Of a DNA stretch of 64,000 nucleotides, positions 25,065 through 32,943 are shown piece by piece. The DNA is taken from positions 1 to 64,000 of the forward strand of contig DMMY01000005.1 of assembly GCA_003452935.1 (NCBI GenBank), written 5' to 3'. Every line of letters starts with the position of its first letter. Position 1 is the first letter of the stretch. Made by a program: the position numbers and the translations under genes. The stretch is from Elusimicrobiota bacterium (lineage in GTDB: Bacteria; Elusimicrobiota; Elusimicrobia; UBA1565; UBA9628). The notes below the pieces were generated by a model, which saw nothing but the letters and a program-made list of their open reading frames with translations, ran no database searches and was not told the DNA's origin.

Positions 25065-25795
25065 TGGCCATCACTAAAGAAAACATCCAGCAACTCATCG
25101 CCCTTCAGGAGCAAGACGCCGCGCTCGACAAGGTCCAAAAGGAAATGGACCTGATCCCCCGGCAGATCGCCGTGTTTAAGGCGGATCTGGACGCGGCCAA
25201 GGCCAAGGTCGCCGAATTCAAGGCCAAGACCCTGGCCCTGGAGAAATTGAAGAAGGAGAAGGAACTGGAGCTGGCGGCCAGGGAAGAGGCGGTGCGCAAG
25301 CACTCCATGGAGCTTAACCAGGTCAAGACCAACGACGCTTTCAAGGCGCTCCAGCAGGAGATCGAGCGGGATAAGGCCGCGGGCAGCGCCATCGAGACCG
25401 ACATCCTCGAGGCCATGGAAGGAATCGACTCGGCACGGAAGGCGGAGCGGGCGGCGGCGGCCGAGAACAAGGTCCTTGAGGACAAGGCCAATGCCGACAT
25501 CGCCGCCTTGGAGAAAACGCTCTCTGAAATTCAGGCGAAATTTGACGGCCAGAAGGCCGTGCGCGACGGGGTCGCCGCGCAGATACCCGCGGATATGATG
25601 CGCATCTACAATCACGTGCGTTCCCGCGGCAAGCCGGACGCCATAGTCCCGGTTGACGGGGAAAATTGCAGCGCCTGCCGCATCAATCTGGCGCCGCAGA
25701 TGGTCATCGAGGTCGCCAAGACCAAGGCCCTTGTGATCTGCGAGAGTTGCCAGCGCATCCTTTATAAACCGGAAGCCGCGGCCAAGCCGGTCTAG
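25064..25795 (+). CDS. C4-type zinc-ribbon coiled-coil protein (CT398-like)
   Basis: 243 residues starting at GTG. A long Lys/Glu/Ala-rich coiled-coil hairpin covers residues 1-185. Near the C-terminus is a zinc ribbon with two CxxC knuckles, CSACRINL and CESCQRIL. This architecture is the widespread 'zinc ribbon domain-containing protein' family (chlamydial CT398-like), thought to act as a scaffold or adaptor; its biochemical role is not settled. The first residues AITKENIQQLIALQEQDAAL are typical of the family start, which supports the GTG. It sits directly downstream of the decayed island and is followed by rnpB on the same strand. Confidence 0.88.
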   Translation: MAITKENIQQLIALQEQDAALDKVQKEMDLIPRQIAVFKADLDAAKAKVAEFKAKTLALEKLKKEKELELAAREEAVRKHSMELNQVKTNDAFKALQQEIERDKAAGSAIETDILEAMEGIDSARKAERAAAAENKVLEDKANADIAALEKTLSEIQAKFDGQKAVRDGVAAQIPADMMRIYNHVRSRGKPDAIVPVDGENCSACRINLAPQMVIEVAKTKALVICESCQRILYKPEAAAKPV

Positions 25796-25804
25796 AGCAC
25801 TGAT

Positions 25805-26195
25805 TTCAGGACAGCCGGGAGGCCGCCTGAGCCTTGGCTTGCCAGGGCTGGGAGGAACCTCCGAACTCCATAGAGCGCGACGCCCGCTGAAAGGCGGGGG
25901 CGCGGGGACGCAAGGCCCTGCGCACGGAAAGTGCCACAGAGACATACCGCCTTGGCCGCGAGGCCGGGGTAAGGGTGAAAAGGCGAGGTAAGAGCTCACC
26001 GCCCGGGCCGCGAGGCCCGGTGGCCAGGCAAACCCCGTCGGGAGCAAGGCAGATGGGCGGCCGGCGCTGCTCGCGCGACCTGCGAAAGCAGGGGCTGCCC
26101 GGTAGCCGCATCAGAGAAATGGCCTCCCAGTCCGGAGGCCCCGGCTCTGTCGGGGCCGACGGATGGACAGAATTCGGGGTACAGGCTGTCCTGGA
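25805..26195 (+). ncRNA. rnpB: RNase P RNA (class A)
   Basis: Conserved RNase P RNA elements are present in order: GGAGGAACCTCCGAACTCC (CR I), ACGGAAAGTGCCACAGAGAC (CR II), GGGTGAAAAGGCGAGGTAAG then AGCTCACCG (CR III region), CAAACCCCGTCGGGAGCAAG (CR IV), and AGAATTCGGGGTACAGGC (CR V). The ends pair as stem P1: CAGGACAGCC (25807-25816) with GGCTGTCCTG (26184-26193), 10 perfect base pairs. The length of about 390 nt is normal. The RNA is the catalytic part of the enzyme that trims tRNA 5' ends. An intrinsic terminator follows immediately. The exact 5' end is an estimate. Confidence 0.95.
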
Positions 26196-26197
26196 AC

Positions 26198-26235
26198 GCG
26201 GGGCGATCCGCCAGGGTCGCCCCGCGCGCTATTTT
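26198..26235 (+). terminator. Rho-independent terminator of rnpB
   Basis: GCGGGGCGA (26198-26206) pairs perfectly with TCGCCCCGC (26217-26225) around a 10-nt loop, then GCGCTATTTTT follows. The hairpin adjoins and its T-run overlaps the end of the convergent guaB gene (stop at 26229). Confidence 0.8.
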
Positions 26236-27659
26236 TCCAGGGCGTGCGGCCGGGACTCGGCCCACGAGGCCTGGGAGATTCTGATGAACTCGGCCTTTTT
26301 CCAGAAATCCGGCAGGCTTCTAGCCCCGGAATAGCTCATGCCGGAGCGCAAGCCGCCGGCCAGCTGGTGGACCACCTCGACGATCGGACCGCGATAAGGG
26401 GCTATGGATTCCACCCCTTCCGGCACCACTTCCGCGACCTCGATAGGGTCGAGATCCGCCTCCGAGTGGAACTCCCGCTTTTTCCGGGTCAAGGTCGCGG
26501 TGAGCGAGGCCATGCCCCGGTAGATTTTATAACGCGCGCCGTCGCGCACCACGGTCCAGCCCGGGCTTTCCTCGGTTCCGGCCAAGAGGCTGCCCAGCAT
26601 GACGCTCGATGCGCCGGCGGCCAGGGCCTTGGCGATGTCGCCCGAGTCCCGGATGCCGCCGTCGGCGATGACGGGTATCCCGTATCTGCGCGTGACCCGG
26701 GCGCAGTCCATGATGGCGGTCAGCTGCGGCACGCCGGAGCCCGACACGATGCGGGTGATGCAGATGGAGCCGGGTCCGACCCCGATCTTGACCCCGTCGG
26801 CTCCGGCCTCGGCCAGGTCCCGGGCGCCCGCGTAGGTGGCCACGTTGCCGGCCACGAGTTCTATCCCGGGCCAGCGTTTCTTGATATGGCGCACCGCGGC
26901 GAGCACGTGCTCGGAGTGGCCGTGGGCGACGTCTACGACCACGACGTCGGCGCCGGCCTTGAGCAGTTCGGCGCAGCGCTCCATGAAGTCCCCGGTCACC
27001 CCGACCGCGGCGCCCGCCAGAAGCCGGCCCTTGCGGTCCTTGGAGGTCTCGGGATGGAGTTCGCGCGTCTTGAGGTCCCGGGCCGTGATGAGGCCGACCA
27101 GCCTGCCCTGGCCGTCGACCAGGGGAAGCTTCTCTATTTTTCGGGCGCTTAAGAGCTTGCGGGCTTCGGCCATGCTGATGCCGGGCCGGGCCGTGACCGG
27201 GTTCTTGGTCATGACGCGGCGCAGAGGCAAATTCAGTTCCGTGCGAAACTGAAGGTCGCGTTCGCTCACGATCCCCAACAGCTTGCGCTCGGAGTCCACC
27301 ACCAGCAGTCCCCCGACCTCGTGGCTGCTCATGGCGGCGCGGGCCTTGCCCACGGTGTCGTCCGGCCCCACGGTGTAGGGGTCGTCGATGATGATGTTTT
27401 CCGCCCGTTTGACCTTGGCCACCTCGGCGACCTCGTCTTCAATGCTGAGGAAGCGGTGGATAATGCCCAAGCCGCCGCAGCGGGCCATGGCGATGGCCAT
27501 GGCGGACTCGGTGACGGTGTCCATGTTGGCCGAGATTATGGGGCATTCCAAGGACAGGTTGCGGGAGATCTTGCCCGTGGTATCGACGTCGCGCCGGGAG
27601 CGGATGGCGGAGCGTTGGGGCACGAGCAGGACGTCGCGAAAAGTGATGGCTTCTTTCAT
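26229..27659 (-). CDS. guaB: IMP dehydrogenase
   Basis: 476 residues, slightly short of the usual 485-490. It catalyses IMP + NAD+ to XMP, the committed step of GMP synthesis. It starts with the family opening ITFRDVLLVPQRSAI. Two CBS domains lie at about 95-205. The FMN/IMP-binding barrel contains GADVVVVDVAHGHS and VGPGSICITRIVSG with the catalytic Cys. MASLTATLTRK marks the mobile-flap region, and SYSGARSLPDFW lies near the C-terminus. AAGGA 5 nt before the ATG is a good ribosome-binding site, and TATAAT lies about 42 nt upstream, back-to-back with the hemB promoter. It converges on rnpB. Confidence 0.97.
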   Translation of the reverse strand: MKEAITFRDVLLVPQRSAIRSRRDVDTTGKISRNLSLECPIISANMDTVTESAMAIAMARCGGLGIIHRFLSIEDEVAEVAKVKRAENIIIDDPYTVGPDDTVGKARAAMSSHEVGGLLVVDSERKLLGIVSERDLQFRTELNLPLRRVMTKNPVTARPGISMAEARKLLSARKIEKLPLVDGQGRLVGLITARDLKTRELHPETSKDRKGRLLAGAAVGVTGDFMERCAELLKAGADVVVVDVAHGHSEHVLAAVRHIKKRWPGIELVAGNVATYAGARDLAEAGADGVKIGVGPGSICITRIVSGSGVPQLTAIMDCARVTRRYGIPVIADGGIRDSGDIAKALAAGASSVMLGSLLAGTEESPGWTVVRDGARYKIYRGMASLTATLTRKKREFHSEADLDPIEVAEVVPEGVESIAPYRGPIVEVVHQLAGGLRSGMSYSGARSLPDFWKKAEFIRISQASWAESRPHALEK

Positions 27660-27700
27660 GGATTATCCTTGGCGCCGGGGCAGGTCTGCGGCCGGCAAGG

Positions 27701-27713
27701 ATTATAGTAAAAT
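27701..27713. promoter_or_regulatory. Back-to-back -10 elements of guaB and hemB
   Basis: On the minus strand TATAAT (27706-27701) precedes guaB by about 42 nt. On the plus strand TATAGT (27703-27708) and TAAAAT (27708-27713) precede hemB, the latter with exactly 6 nt before its ATG. The two divergent genes therefore seem to share overlapping -10 regions. No strong -35 is seen for either. Confidence 0.5.
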
Positions 27714-27719
27714 GCCCCC

Positions 27720-28694
27720 ATGGCTTTCCCATTGGAGCGGCCCCGCCGTCTGCGCCAGAGCCCGGGTCTGCGCGCTTTGGTTCGCGAAACCGCGCTGCGG
27801 CCGGATGACTTGGTCATGCCTTTTTTCGTGCGTCCCGGACAGGGCGAAAAGAGGCCTATTAAGTCCATGCCCGGGCAGTTTCAGTATTCGGTCGACGAAC
27901 TGGTCAAGGCCTCGCTGGCGGCGGCCGACGCGGGCGTTGCGGCCGTGATCCTCTTCGGCATACCGCAGCGCAAGGACGCCAAGGCCAGCGGCGCCTATGA
28001 CCAAGGCGGCATCGTGCAGAAGGCGGCCAGGGCCATCAAGGACAGCTGCCCGGGGCTCGTCGTCATCGCGGATCTGTGCTTTTGCGAGTACACGGATCAC
28101 GGCCACTGCGGCGTGGTCCGGCGCGACGGCCATATCGACAACGACGCCACCTTGGAGCTCGCGGCCCGGACCGCCGTGTCCCAGGCCCGGGCCGGCTGCG
28201 ACGTGATCGCGCCCAGCGGCATGATGGACGGCCAAGTGGGCGCCATACGCCGCGGCCTGGACGCGGCGGGGTTTGTCCAGACGCCGATCTTGGCCTACGC
28301 GGTCAAGTACGCCAGCGCTTTTTACGGCCCTTTTCGCGAAGCGGCCGAATCGCCTCCGAAATTCGGCGACCGCGCCACCCATCAGATGGATCCGGCCAAT
28401 GTGCGCGAGGCGCTGCGCGAGGCCGCCTTGGACGAGGCCGAGGGCGCGGACATGCTCATGGTCAAGCCCGCCCTGCCTTATCTTGACGTGGTGGCGGCGG
28501 TGCGCTCGCGCACGAACCTGCCCGTGGCCGCTTACTGCGTCTCGGGCGAGTACGCCATGATCAAGGCTGCCGGCGTCCAGGGCTGGATAGACGAGAAGAA
28601 GGTCGCGCTCGAAGCCCTTACGTCCATCAAGCGGGCCGGAGCGGACTTCATCCTGACCTACCACGCCCTGGAGGCGGCCAGGTGGCTGGCCTAG
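27720..28694 (+). CDS. hemB: Delta-aminolevulinic acid dehydratase (porphobilinogen synthase)
   Basis: 324 residues, normal length. It condenses two 5-aminolevulinate molecules to porphobilinogen in heme synthesis. The zinc-type active-site loop LCFCEYTDHGHCG has three cysteines, so a Zn2+ enzyme is expected. IAPSGMMDGQVGAIR and the Schiff-base lysines in AVKYASAFYGPF and LMVKPALPYLD are intact. There is no ribosome-binding site; TAAAAT ends 6 nt before the ATG. hemL starts 13 nt before the hemB stop, so the two are coupled. Since HemL makes the HemB substrate, the pair forms a C5-pathway unit. Confidence 0.97.
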   Translation: MAFPLERPRRLRQSPGLRALVRETALRPDDLVMPFFVRPGQGEKRPIKSMPGQFQYSVDELVKASLAAADAGVAAVILFGIPQRKDAKASGAYDQGGIVQKAARAIKDSCPGLVVIADLCFCEYTDHGHCGVVRRDGHIDNDATLELAARTAVSQARAGCDVIAPSGMMDGQVGAIRRGLDAAGFVQTPILAYAVKYASAFYGPFREAAESPPKFGDRATHQMDPANVREALREAALDEAEGADMLMVKPALPYLDVVAAVRSRTNLPVAAYCVSGEYAMIKAAGVQGWIDEKKVALEALTSIKRAGADFILTYHALEAARWLA

Positions 28695-29971
28695 CCTCGC
28701 GGCGCGCCTTTAAAAGGGCGCGGCGGGTCCTGGTCGGCGGCGTCAATTCCCCGGTGCGGGCCTTCCGGGCCGTGGGCGGCTCCCCGGTTTTCATGCGCCG
28801 CGGACGCGGCCCGCGGCTTGAGGACGCGGACGGCCGGCGCTATTTGGATTTCTGCCTGTCCTGGGGACCTTTGATCCTGGGCCATGCCCGGCCCGAGGTG
28901 GTGGCGGCCGCCCAGGCGGCTCTGCGTCAGGGCTCCAGTTTCGGGGCTTCGACGGAAGCCGAGGTGGAACTGGCGGAGGTTATCCGCCAAGCGGTGCCTT
29001 CCATGGAACTCGTGCGCCTGACCAGCTCGGGCACGGAAGCGGCCATGAGCGCGGTGCGTCTGGCTCGCGCCTTTACCGGCCGGGATTTGACCATAAAGTT
29101 CGCGGGCTGTTACCACGGACACGCCGACAGCCTGCTCGTGGCCGCGGGTTCGGGCGCCCTGACCCTGGGCATACCGGATTCAGCCGGCGTGCCCAAGGCT
29201 TGGGCCCGGACCACGATCATCCTGCCTTACAATGATCTTCCCGCGGTCGCCGCCGCGTTCAAGCGCTGGAAGGGCCGCGTCGCCGCGATCTTGGTGGAGC
29301 CGGTAGCCGCCAACATGGGGGTGGTTTTGCCCCGCGACGGTTTTCTCCAGGGCCTTAGAGAGCTCGCCTCGCGGCACGGCGCCTTGCTTGTTTTCGACGA
29401 GGTCATCACCGGATTTAGGGTCTGCTACGGCGGTTATCAGAAGATCTGCAAGGTGTCGCCGGATCTGACGGTTCTGGGCAAGATCGTGGGCGGGGGCTTG
29501 CCCTTGGCCGCTTACGGCGGACGGCGCGATGTGATGAGGCTGGTCGCTCCGCTGGGGCCCGTGTATCAGGCCGGGACTTTGTCGGGAAATCCCGTGGCCG
29601 TGGCCGCGGGGCTTGAGACCTTGCGGCTGCTTAAGTCCGAGCGTCCTTATCCGGTCTTGGAGCGCCGCACTCGGGATTTGGCGGCGGCGATGCGTGCTGC
29701 GGCGAGCCGGGCCAATGTCCCGGTGACCATTAATGCCATCGCCTCCATGTTCACTGTTTTTTTCACGGATCATCCGGTTCCTGATTATGCCGGGGCCAAG
29801 CAGGCGGACGCCAAGGTTTACGGCCGGTTTTTTCACGCCCTGCTGGAGCGCGGCGTGTATTTTCCGCCGGCGCAGTGGGAAGCCGCCTTCCTCTCCTCGG
29901 CGCATGGTACGGCGGATATGGCGCTCATGAACAAAGCCATGACCCAAGCCTTTGAAAGTATGGGCTGTTGA
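28682..29971 (+). CDS. hemL: Glutamate-1-semialdehyde 2,1-aminomutase
   Basis: 429 residues, full length. This PLP enzyme converts glutamate-1-semialdehyde to 5-aminolevulinate in the tRNA-dependent C5 pathway. The opening RARRVLVGGVNSPVRAFRAV is diagnostic. PLP-site features include SSGTEAAMSAVRLARA, CYHGHADSLL and VFDEVITGFR. The catalytic lysine is in GKIVGGGLPLAAYGG (about residue 265). It starts with GTG at 28682, overlapping the end of hemB by 13 nt. It converges with argS, with only 8 nt between stops and no clear terminator. Confidence 0.97.
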   Translation: MAGLASRRAFKRARRVLVGGVNSPVRAFRAVGGSPVFMRRGRGPRLEDADGRRYLDFCLSWGPLILGHARPEVVAAAQAALRQGSSFGASTEAEVELAEVIRQAVPSMELVRLTSSGTEAAMSAVRLARAFTGRDLTIKFAGCYHGHADSLLVAAGSGALTLGIPDSAGVPKAWARTTIILPYNDLPAVAAAFKRWKGRVAAILVEPVAANMGVVLPRDGFLQGLRELASRHGALLVFDEVITGFRVCYGGYQKICKVSPDLTVLGKIVGGGLPLAAYGGRRDVMRLVAPLGPVYQAGTLSGNPVAVAAGLETLRLLKSERPYPVLERRTRDLAAAMRAAASRANVPVTINAIASMFTVFFTDHPVPDYAGAKQADAKVYGRFFHALLERGVYFPPAQWEAAFLSSAHGTADMALMNKAMTQAFESMGC

Positions 29972-29979
29972 CCGGCTTA

Positions 29980-31617
29980 TTACATCTGCTCCGGCGCGCT
30001 GACGCCCATGAGGCCCAGTCCTTGGGCGATGACGTCGCGCACGCCCGCGCAGAGCAGGAGCCGGGCCCTTGAGACCTCGGGGTCCCTCGGATCCACCACG
30101 CGGTGTTTCTCGTAGAAGGGATGATACAGCCCGGCCAGTTCCAGGACGTAGTTGGCCAAGGGATGCGGCGAGAGCAGTTTCTCGCATTCCTTCAAGGTCT
30201 CGGGAAACCAGGCGATCTTGAGCAGCAGCGCCCTTTCCTCGGCTGAATCCAGGAGCCTGCCGTTGGGTCCGGGCAGGGGCAGCTGCGGGCCGTAAAGGCC
30301 CTGTTTGGCCGCCTCCCGGAAGATGGAGCAGATGCGGGCGTGCACGTACTGGCAGTAGTAGACCGGGTTCTCCGAGGACTGCTTCTTGGCCAGCTCCAGG
30401 TCGAAGTTGAGGTGCGAGTCCGGGGTGCGCAAGGCGAAGAAAAACCGGCACGCGTCCTTGCCCACCTCGTCGACGACCTCGCGCAGGCGCACGAACTCGC
30501 CGGCGCGCTTGGACATCTTGACCGCCTCCTGGCCGCGATAGAGGTGGATGAGCTGGTGGATGATGACGGCAAAGGCCTGCGGCGGGTAGCCCAGGGCCGC
30601 GATGGCCGCCTTCATGCGCGGGACGTAGCCGTGATGGTCCGCGCCCCAGATGTCGATGGCCTCGCGAAAGCCCCGGCCGTACTTGTCCTCGTGATAGGCG
30701 ATGTCCGCCAGGAAATAGGTGGAGCTGCCGTCGGCCTTGATCAAGACCCGGTCCTTGTCGTCCTCGGACTGCTCCGCGGCCGCGGTGCCCAGCCAGACCG
30801 CGCCTTCTTTCTCGTAGACCATGCCGCGGTCCTTGAGCTTTTTCAAGGTGCTTTCCAGGGCGCCCTTGGCGTGCAGCTCGGATTCCATGAACCAGCGGTC
30901 GAAGCTCACGCCGAAGGCGTCCATGTCCTCGCGATGGGTCTCAAGCAGGGCCTTGATGCCTTCCTGCTGGAACCGCTCCGGAGTCCAGGAGTCGGCTTCC
31001 GGGGGAAAGGATTTGGCCAAGTCGACGACGTATTGCCCTTGATAGCCTTTTTCCGGAGGCTCCTGGCCGTGGCGCCGGGCATGCAGGGAAAGGCCCAGCC
31101 GGCCGACCTGCTTGCCCGCGTCGTTGACGTAATACTCGGAAGAAACCTCCCGGCCCAGCCTGCGCAACACGCGCACCAAGCAGTCCCCCAGGGTCGCGCC
31201 GCGGCCCGAGGCCAGGTGCAGGGGGCCGGTGGGGTTCGCGGAGACGAATTCAATGACGACCTTTCGCGCCGGGCCGTCCGGGTCGCGGCCGTAGTCGTCA
31301 GGGTTTATGGTCACGGCCTTGAGGTTGGCGCAGAGCCCGGAGTTGCGCAGCCGGATGTTGACGAAACCAGGGGGCGAAGGCTCCGAGCTTTCCACCTCGG
31401 GCAGGCTGGCGCAGGCTTGGGCCAGCGAACGGGCGAGTTCCAGGGGGGGCCGCTTGGCGCAGCGGGCCATGGCCAAGGGCCAGGGCAGGCTGATGTCGCA
31501 TTTAAGATGCGGCGGCGGCGCGGCCAGGGGAAGATCGGCCGGCAATTGTATCCCCGCGTCCTTGGCCCACGCCTCGGCGCGGATGATCAGGGATTTTTTA
31601 AGAGAAGCTAGGATCAT
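29980..31617 (-). CDS. argS: Arginyl-tRNA synthetase
   Basis: 545 residues, typical class I ArgRS. It charges tRNA-Arg. An N-terminal Add1-like domain covers about 1-100. The active-site block SANPTGPLHLASGRGATLGD replaces the usual HxGH with H-L-A-S. KMSKR is intact in AVKMSKRAGEFVRL. The DALR anticodon-binding domain ends in LLLCAGVRDVIAQGLGLMGV. The ATG at 31617 was chosen because MILASLKKSLIIRAEAWA is the natural start; the frame is open to 31809, but that part is a shadow. It is the last gene of a six-gene operon, 26 nt after rsfS. Confidence 0.95.
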   Translation of the reverse strand: MILASLKKSLIIRAEAWAKDAGIQLPADLPLAAPPPHLKCDISLPWPLAMARCAKRPPLELARSLAQACASLPEVESSEPSPPGFVNIRLRNSGLCANLKAVTINPDDYGRDPDGPARKVVIEFVSANPTGPLHLASGRGATLGDCLVRVLRRLGREVSSEYYVNDAGKQVGRLGLSLHARRHGQEPPEKGYQGQYVVDLAKSFPPEADSWTPERFQQEGIKALLETHREDMDAFGVSFDRWFMESELHAKGALESTLKKLKDRGMVYEKEGAVWLGTAAAEQSEDDKDRVLIKADGSSTYFLADIAYHEDKYGRGFREAIDIWGADHHGYVPRMKAAIAALGYPPQAFAVIIHQLIHLYRGQEAVKMSKRAGEFVRLREVVDEVGKDACRFFFALRTPDSHLNFDLELAKKQSSENPVYYCQYVHARICSIFREAAKQGLYGPQLPLPGPNGRLLDSAEERALLLKIAWFPETLKECEKLLSPHPLANYVLELAGLYHPFYEKHRVVDPRDPEVSRARLLLCAGVRDVIAQGLGLMGVSAPEQM

Positions 31618-31643
31618 GAGAAGGGCGCCTCTGCATGGAGGAG

Positions 31644-32042
31644 TCAGGCATGGGCTTTCCGGGCGCGGGTGCGAGTCTTGGGCGGCCGGGCCTCGGCCTG
31701 CCAGGACACGGGCCGGGACTGATGGTAAAGTTTTTCCAAGGCGTAGAATCGGCGGGTCTCCTCGGTCATCAGGTGCACGAGGATGCCTCCGAAGTCGAGC
31801 ACGCGCCATCTGTCGCTCTGCGGCTTGGCGCGGCGCAAGGCCGGGCAGCGCAGCTCCTTGCCGGCTTGGCGCACGGCTTCTTCCACGGCCTGCAGGTGCG
31901 GCGGGGACGTGACGGTCGCGATGAGCAGGTATTCCGTGATGGGACTCTGGCGCCGGACATCGAGCAGCGCGATATCTTCGGCTTTCTTGTCCGAGGCCGT
32001 CCGGGCCAGGCTTTGGCCCAGGCTCTTAAAAGTACGCGCCAT
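31644..32042 (-). CDS. rsfS: Ribosome silencing factor RsfS
   Basis: 132 residues, with the core at about 10-105. Conserved stretches are KKAEDIALLDVRRQSPITEY, TEYLLIATVTSPPHLQAV and DFGGILVHLMTEETRRFYAL. The protein binds ribosomal protein uL14 and blocks subunit joining when nutrients are low. A basic tail (KTRTRARKAHA) is extra. The start overlaps the cyclic-nucleotide-binding protein gene by 17 nt. In many bacteria rsfS follows nadD directly; here nadD is in the same operon but three genes upstream. Confidence 0.94.
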   Translation of the reverse strand: MARTFKSLGQSLARTASDKKAEDIALLDVRRQSPITEYLLIATVTSPPHLQAVEEAVRQAGKELRCPALRRAKPQSDRWRVLDFGGILVHLMTEETRRFYALEKLYHQSRPVSWQAEARPPKTRTRARKAHA

Positions 32043-32931
32043 GGGTGGTTTGATTCTTGAGCCGCTCGCGCAGTTTCGCGTCCGTGCGGAAGTATATGTT
32101 TTCCAGGGCCGAAACGAGCAAATGCGCCACGGTGGTTAGGGTCCGGGCGGCCTCAGCGCGGTCCTGTTCAGCCAGGGCTGATTCGCAGCGGAAGATAAGA
32201 TAGCCGTGGGGCCGCTTCTGTCCGGGGAGAGAGACGTAGTAGGTTTGATCCGCGATCCAGAGGCTTCGCGTTTCGGTGGGGGCCGGCAGCTGCGCCGAGA
32301 GCCGGGAGAAGTCGAAGGGCCCGCAGCCGGCCACGAAGTCCATTTCATCGTTGAAGGCGTTGTAGAGATAGGCGGCCGCGGACCAGGAGCCCGCCAGGTG
32401 CGGCACGACGTGAGCCAGGACGCGGGAGAGGAGCTCGTTGCCCGTGGACAGGGGTTCGAGCAGGAGATTCGAGAGGTCGAAGATCAAGGTCGACTCGCTG
32501 GAAGTCAGGCGCAGCCGCCGGGAGAGGACTTGGACGAGCTCGGCGAAAAAATCCACCGCCAGTTCGGGGTGGGATTTGAGCCAGCGGTCCATGTCCTCGC
32601 GGTGCAGCCGGAAAAGGGCGGTTTTTCCCAAGGCCGCCGCCCGGGCGGTGCGGGCGACCTCCTCGACCAGGGCCATCTCTCCGAAGCAGTCGCCCGGGCC
32701 GAGTATGGCCAAGTCCTTGAACTCGCCGCTGGCTACGCGCTTGGATATGCGCACTTTGCCCGAGGAAACGAAGTAAAGACTGTCGCCCCGGGTGCCTTCC
32801 TCGAAGATGACGGCCCCATCCTCGAATTCCATGGGCGCTAGAAACTCTCCCAGGGTCGCGAGCTGGCGCTCCGGGATCTGGTCGAGCAGGCGGACCGATT
32901 TGAGGAGCTTGATTTTTTCTTGAGGTTTCAT
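32026..32931 (-). CDS. Cyclic nucleotide-binding (Crp-like sensor) protein with GAF-like C-terminus
   Basis: 301 residues. Residues about 10-130 form a cyclic-nucleotide-binding domain: VIFEEGTRGDSLYFVSSGKV, then the phosphate-binding cassette FGEMALVEEVARTARAAA. There is no HTH after it, so it is not a Crp transcription factor. The C-terminal part (about 155-290) has alternating strands and helices, compatible with a GAF-like sensor (SLWIADQTYYVSLPG, then HGYLIFRCES), but I cannot name it firmly. It lies between pilT and rsfS, 12 nt from pilT. A role in regulating pilus or motility by a nucleotide messenger is only inference. Confidence 0.82.
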   Translation of the reverse strand: MKPQEKIKLLKSVRLLDQIPERQLATLGEFLAPMEFEDGAVIFEEGTRGDSLYFVSSGKVRISKRVASGEFKDLAILGPGDCFGEMALVEEVARTARAAALGKTALFRLHREDMDRWLKSHPELAVDFFAELVQVLSRRLRLTSSESTLIFDLSNLLLEPLSTGNELLSRVLAHVVPHLAGSWSAAAYLYNAFNDEMDFVAGCGPFDFSRLSAQLPAPTETRSLWIADQTYYVSLPGQKRPHGYLIFRCESALAEQDRAEAARTLTTVAHLLVSALENIYFRTDAKLRERLKNQTTHGAYF

Positions 32932-32943
32932 CGCGGGCCGCGC

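Noticed and set aside
25975..27152. Plus-strand open frames of 119 and 329 codons over rnpB and guaB
   Set aside because: They cover RNase P RNA and run antisense to guaB.
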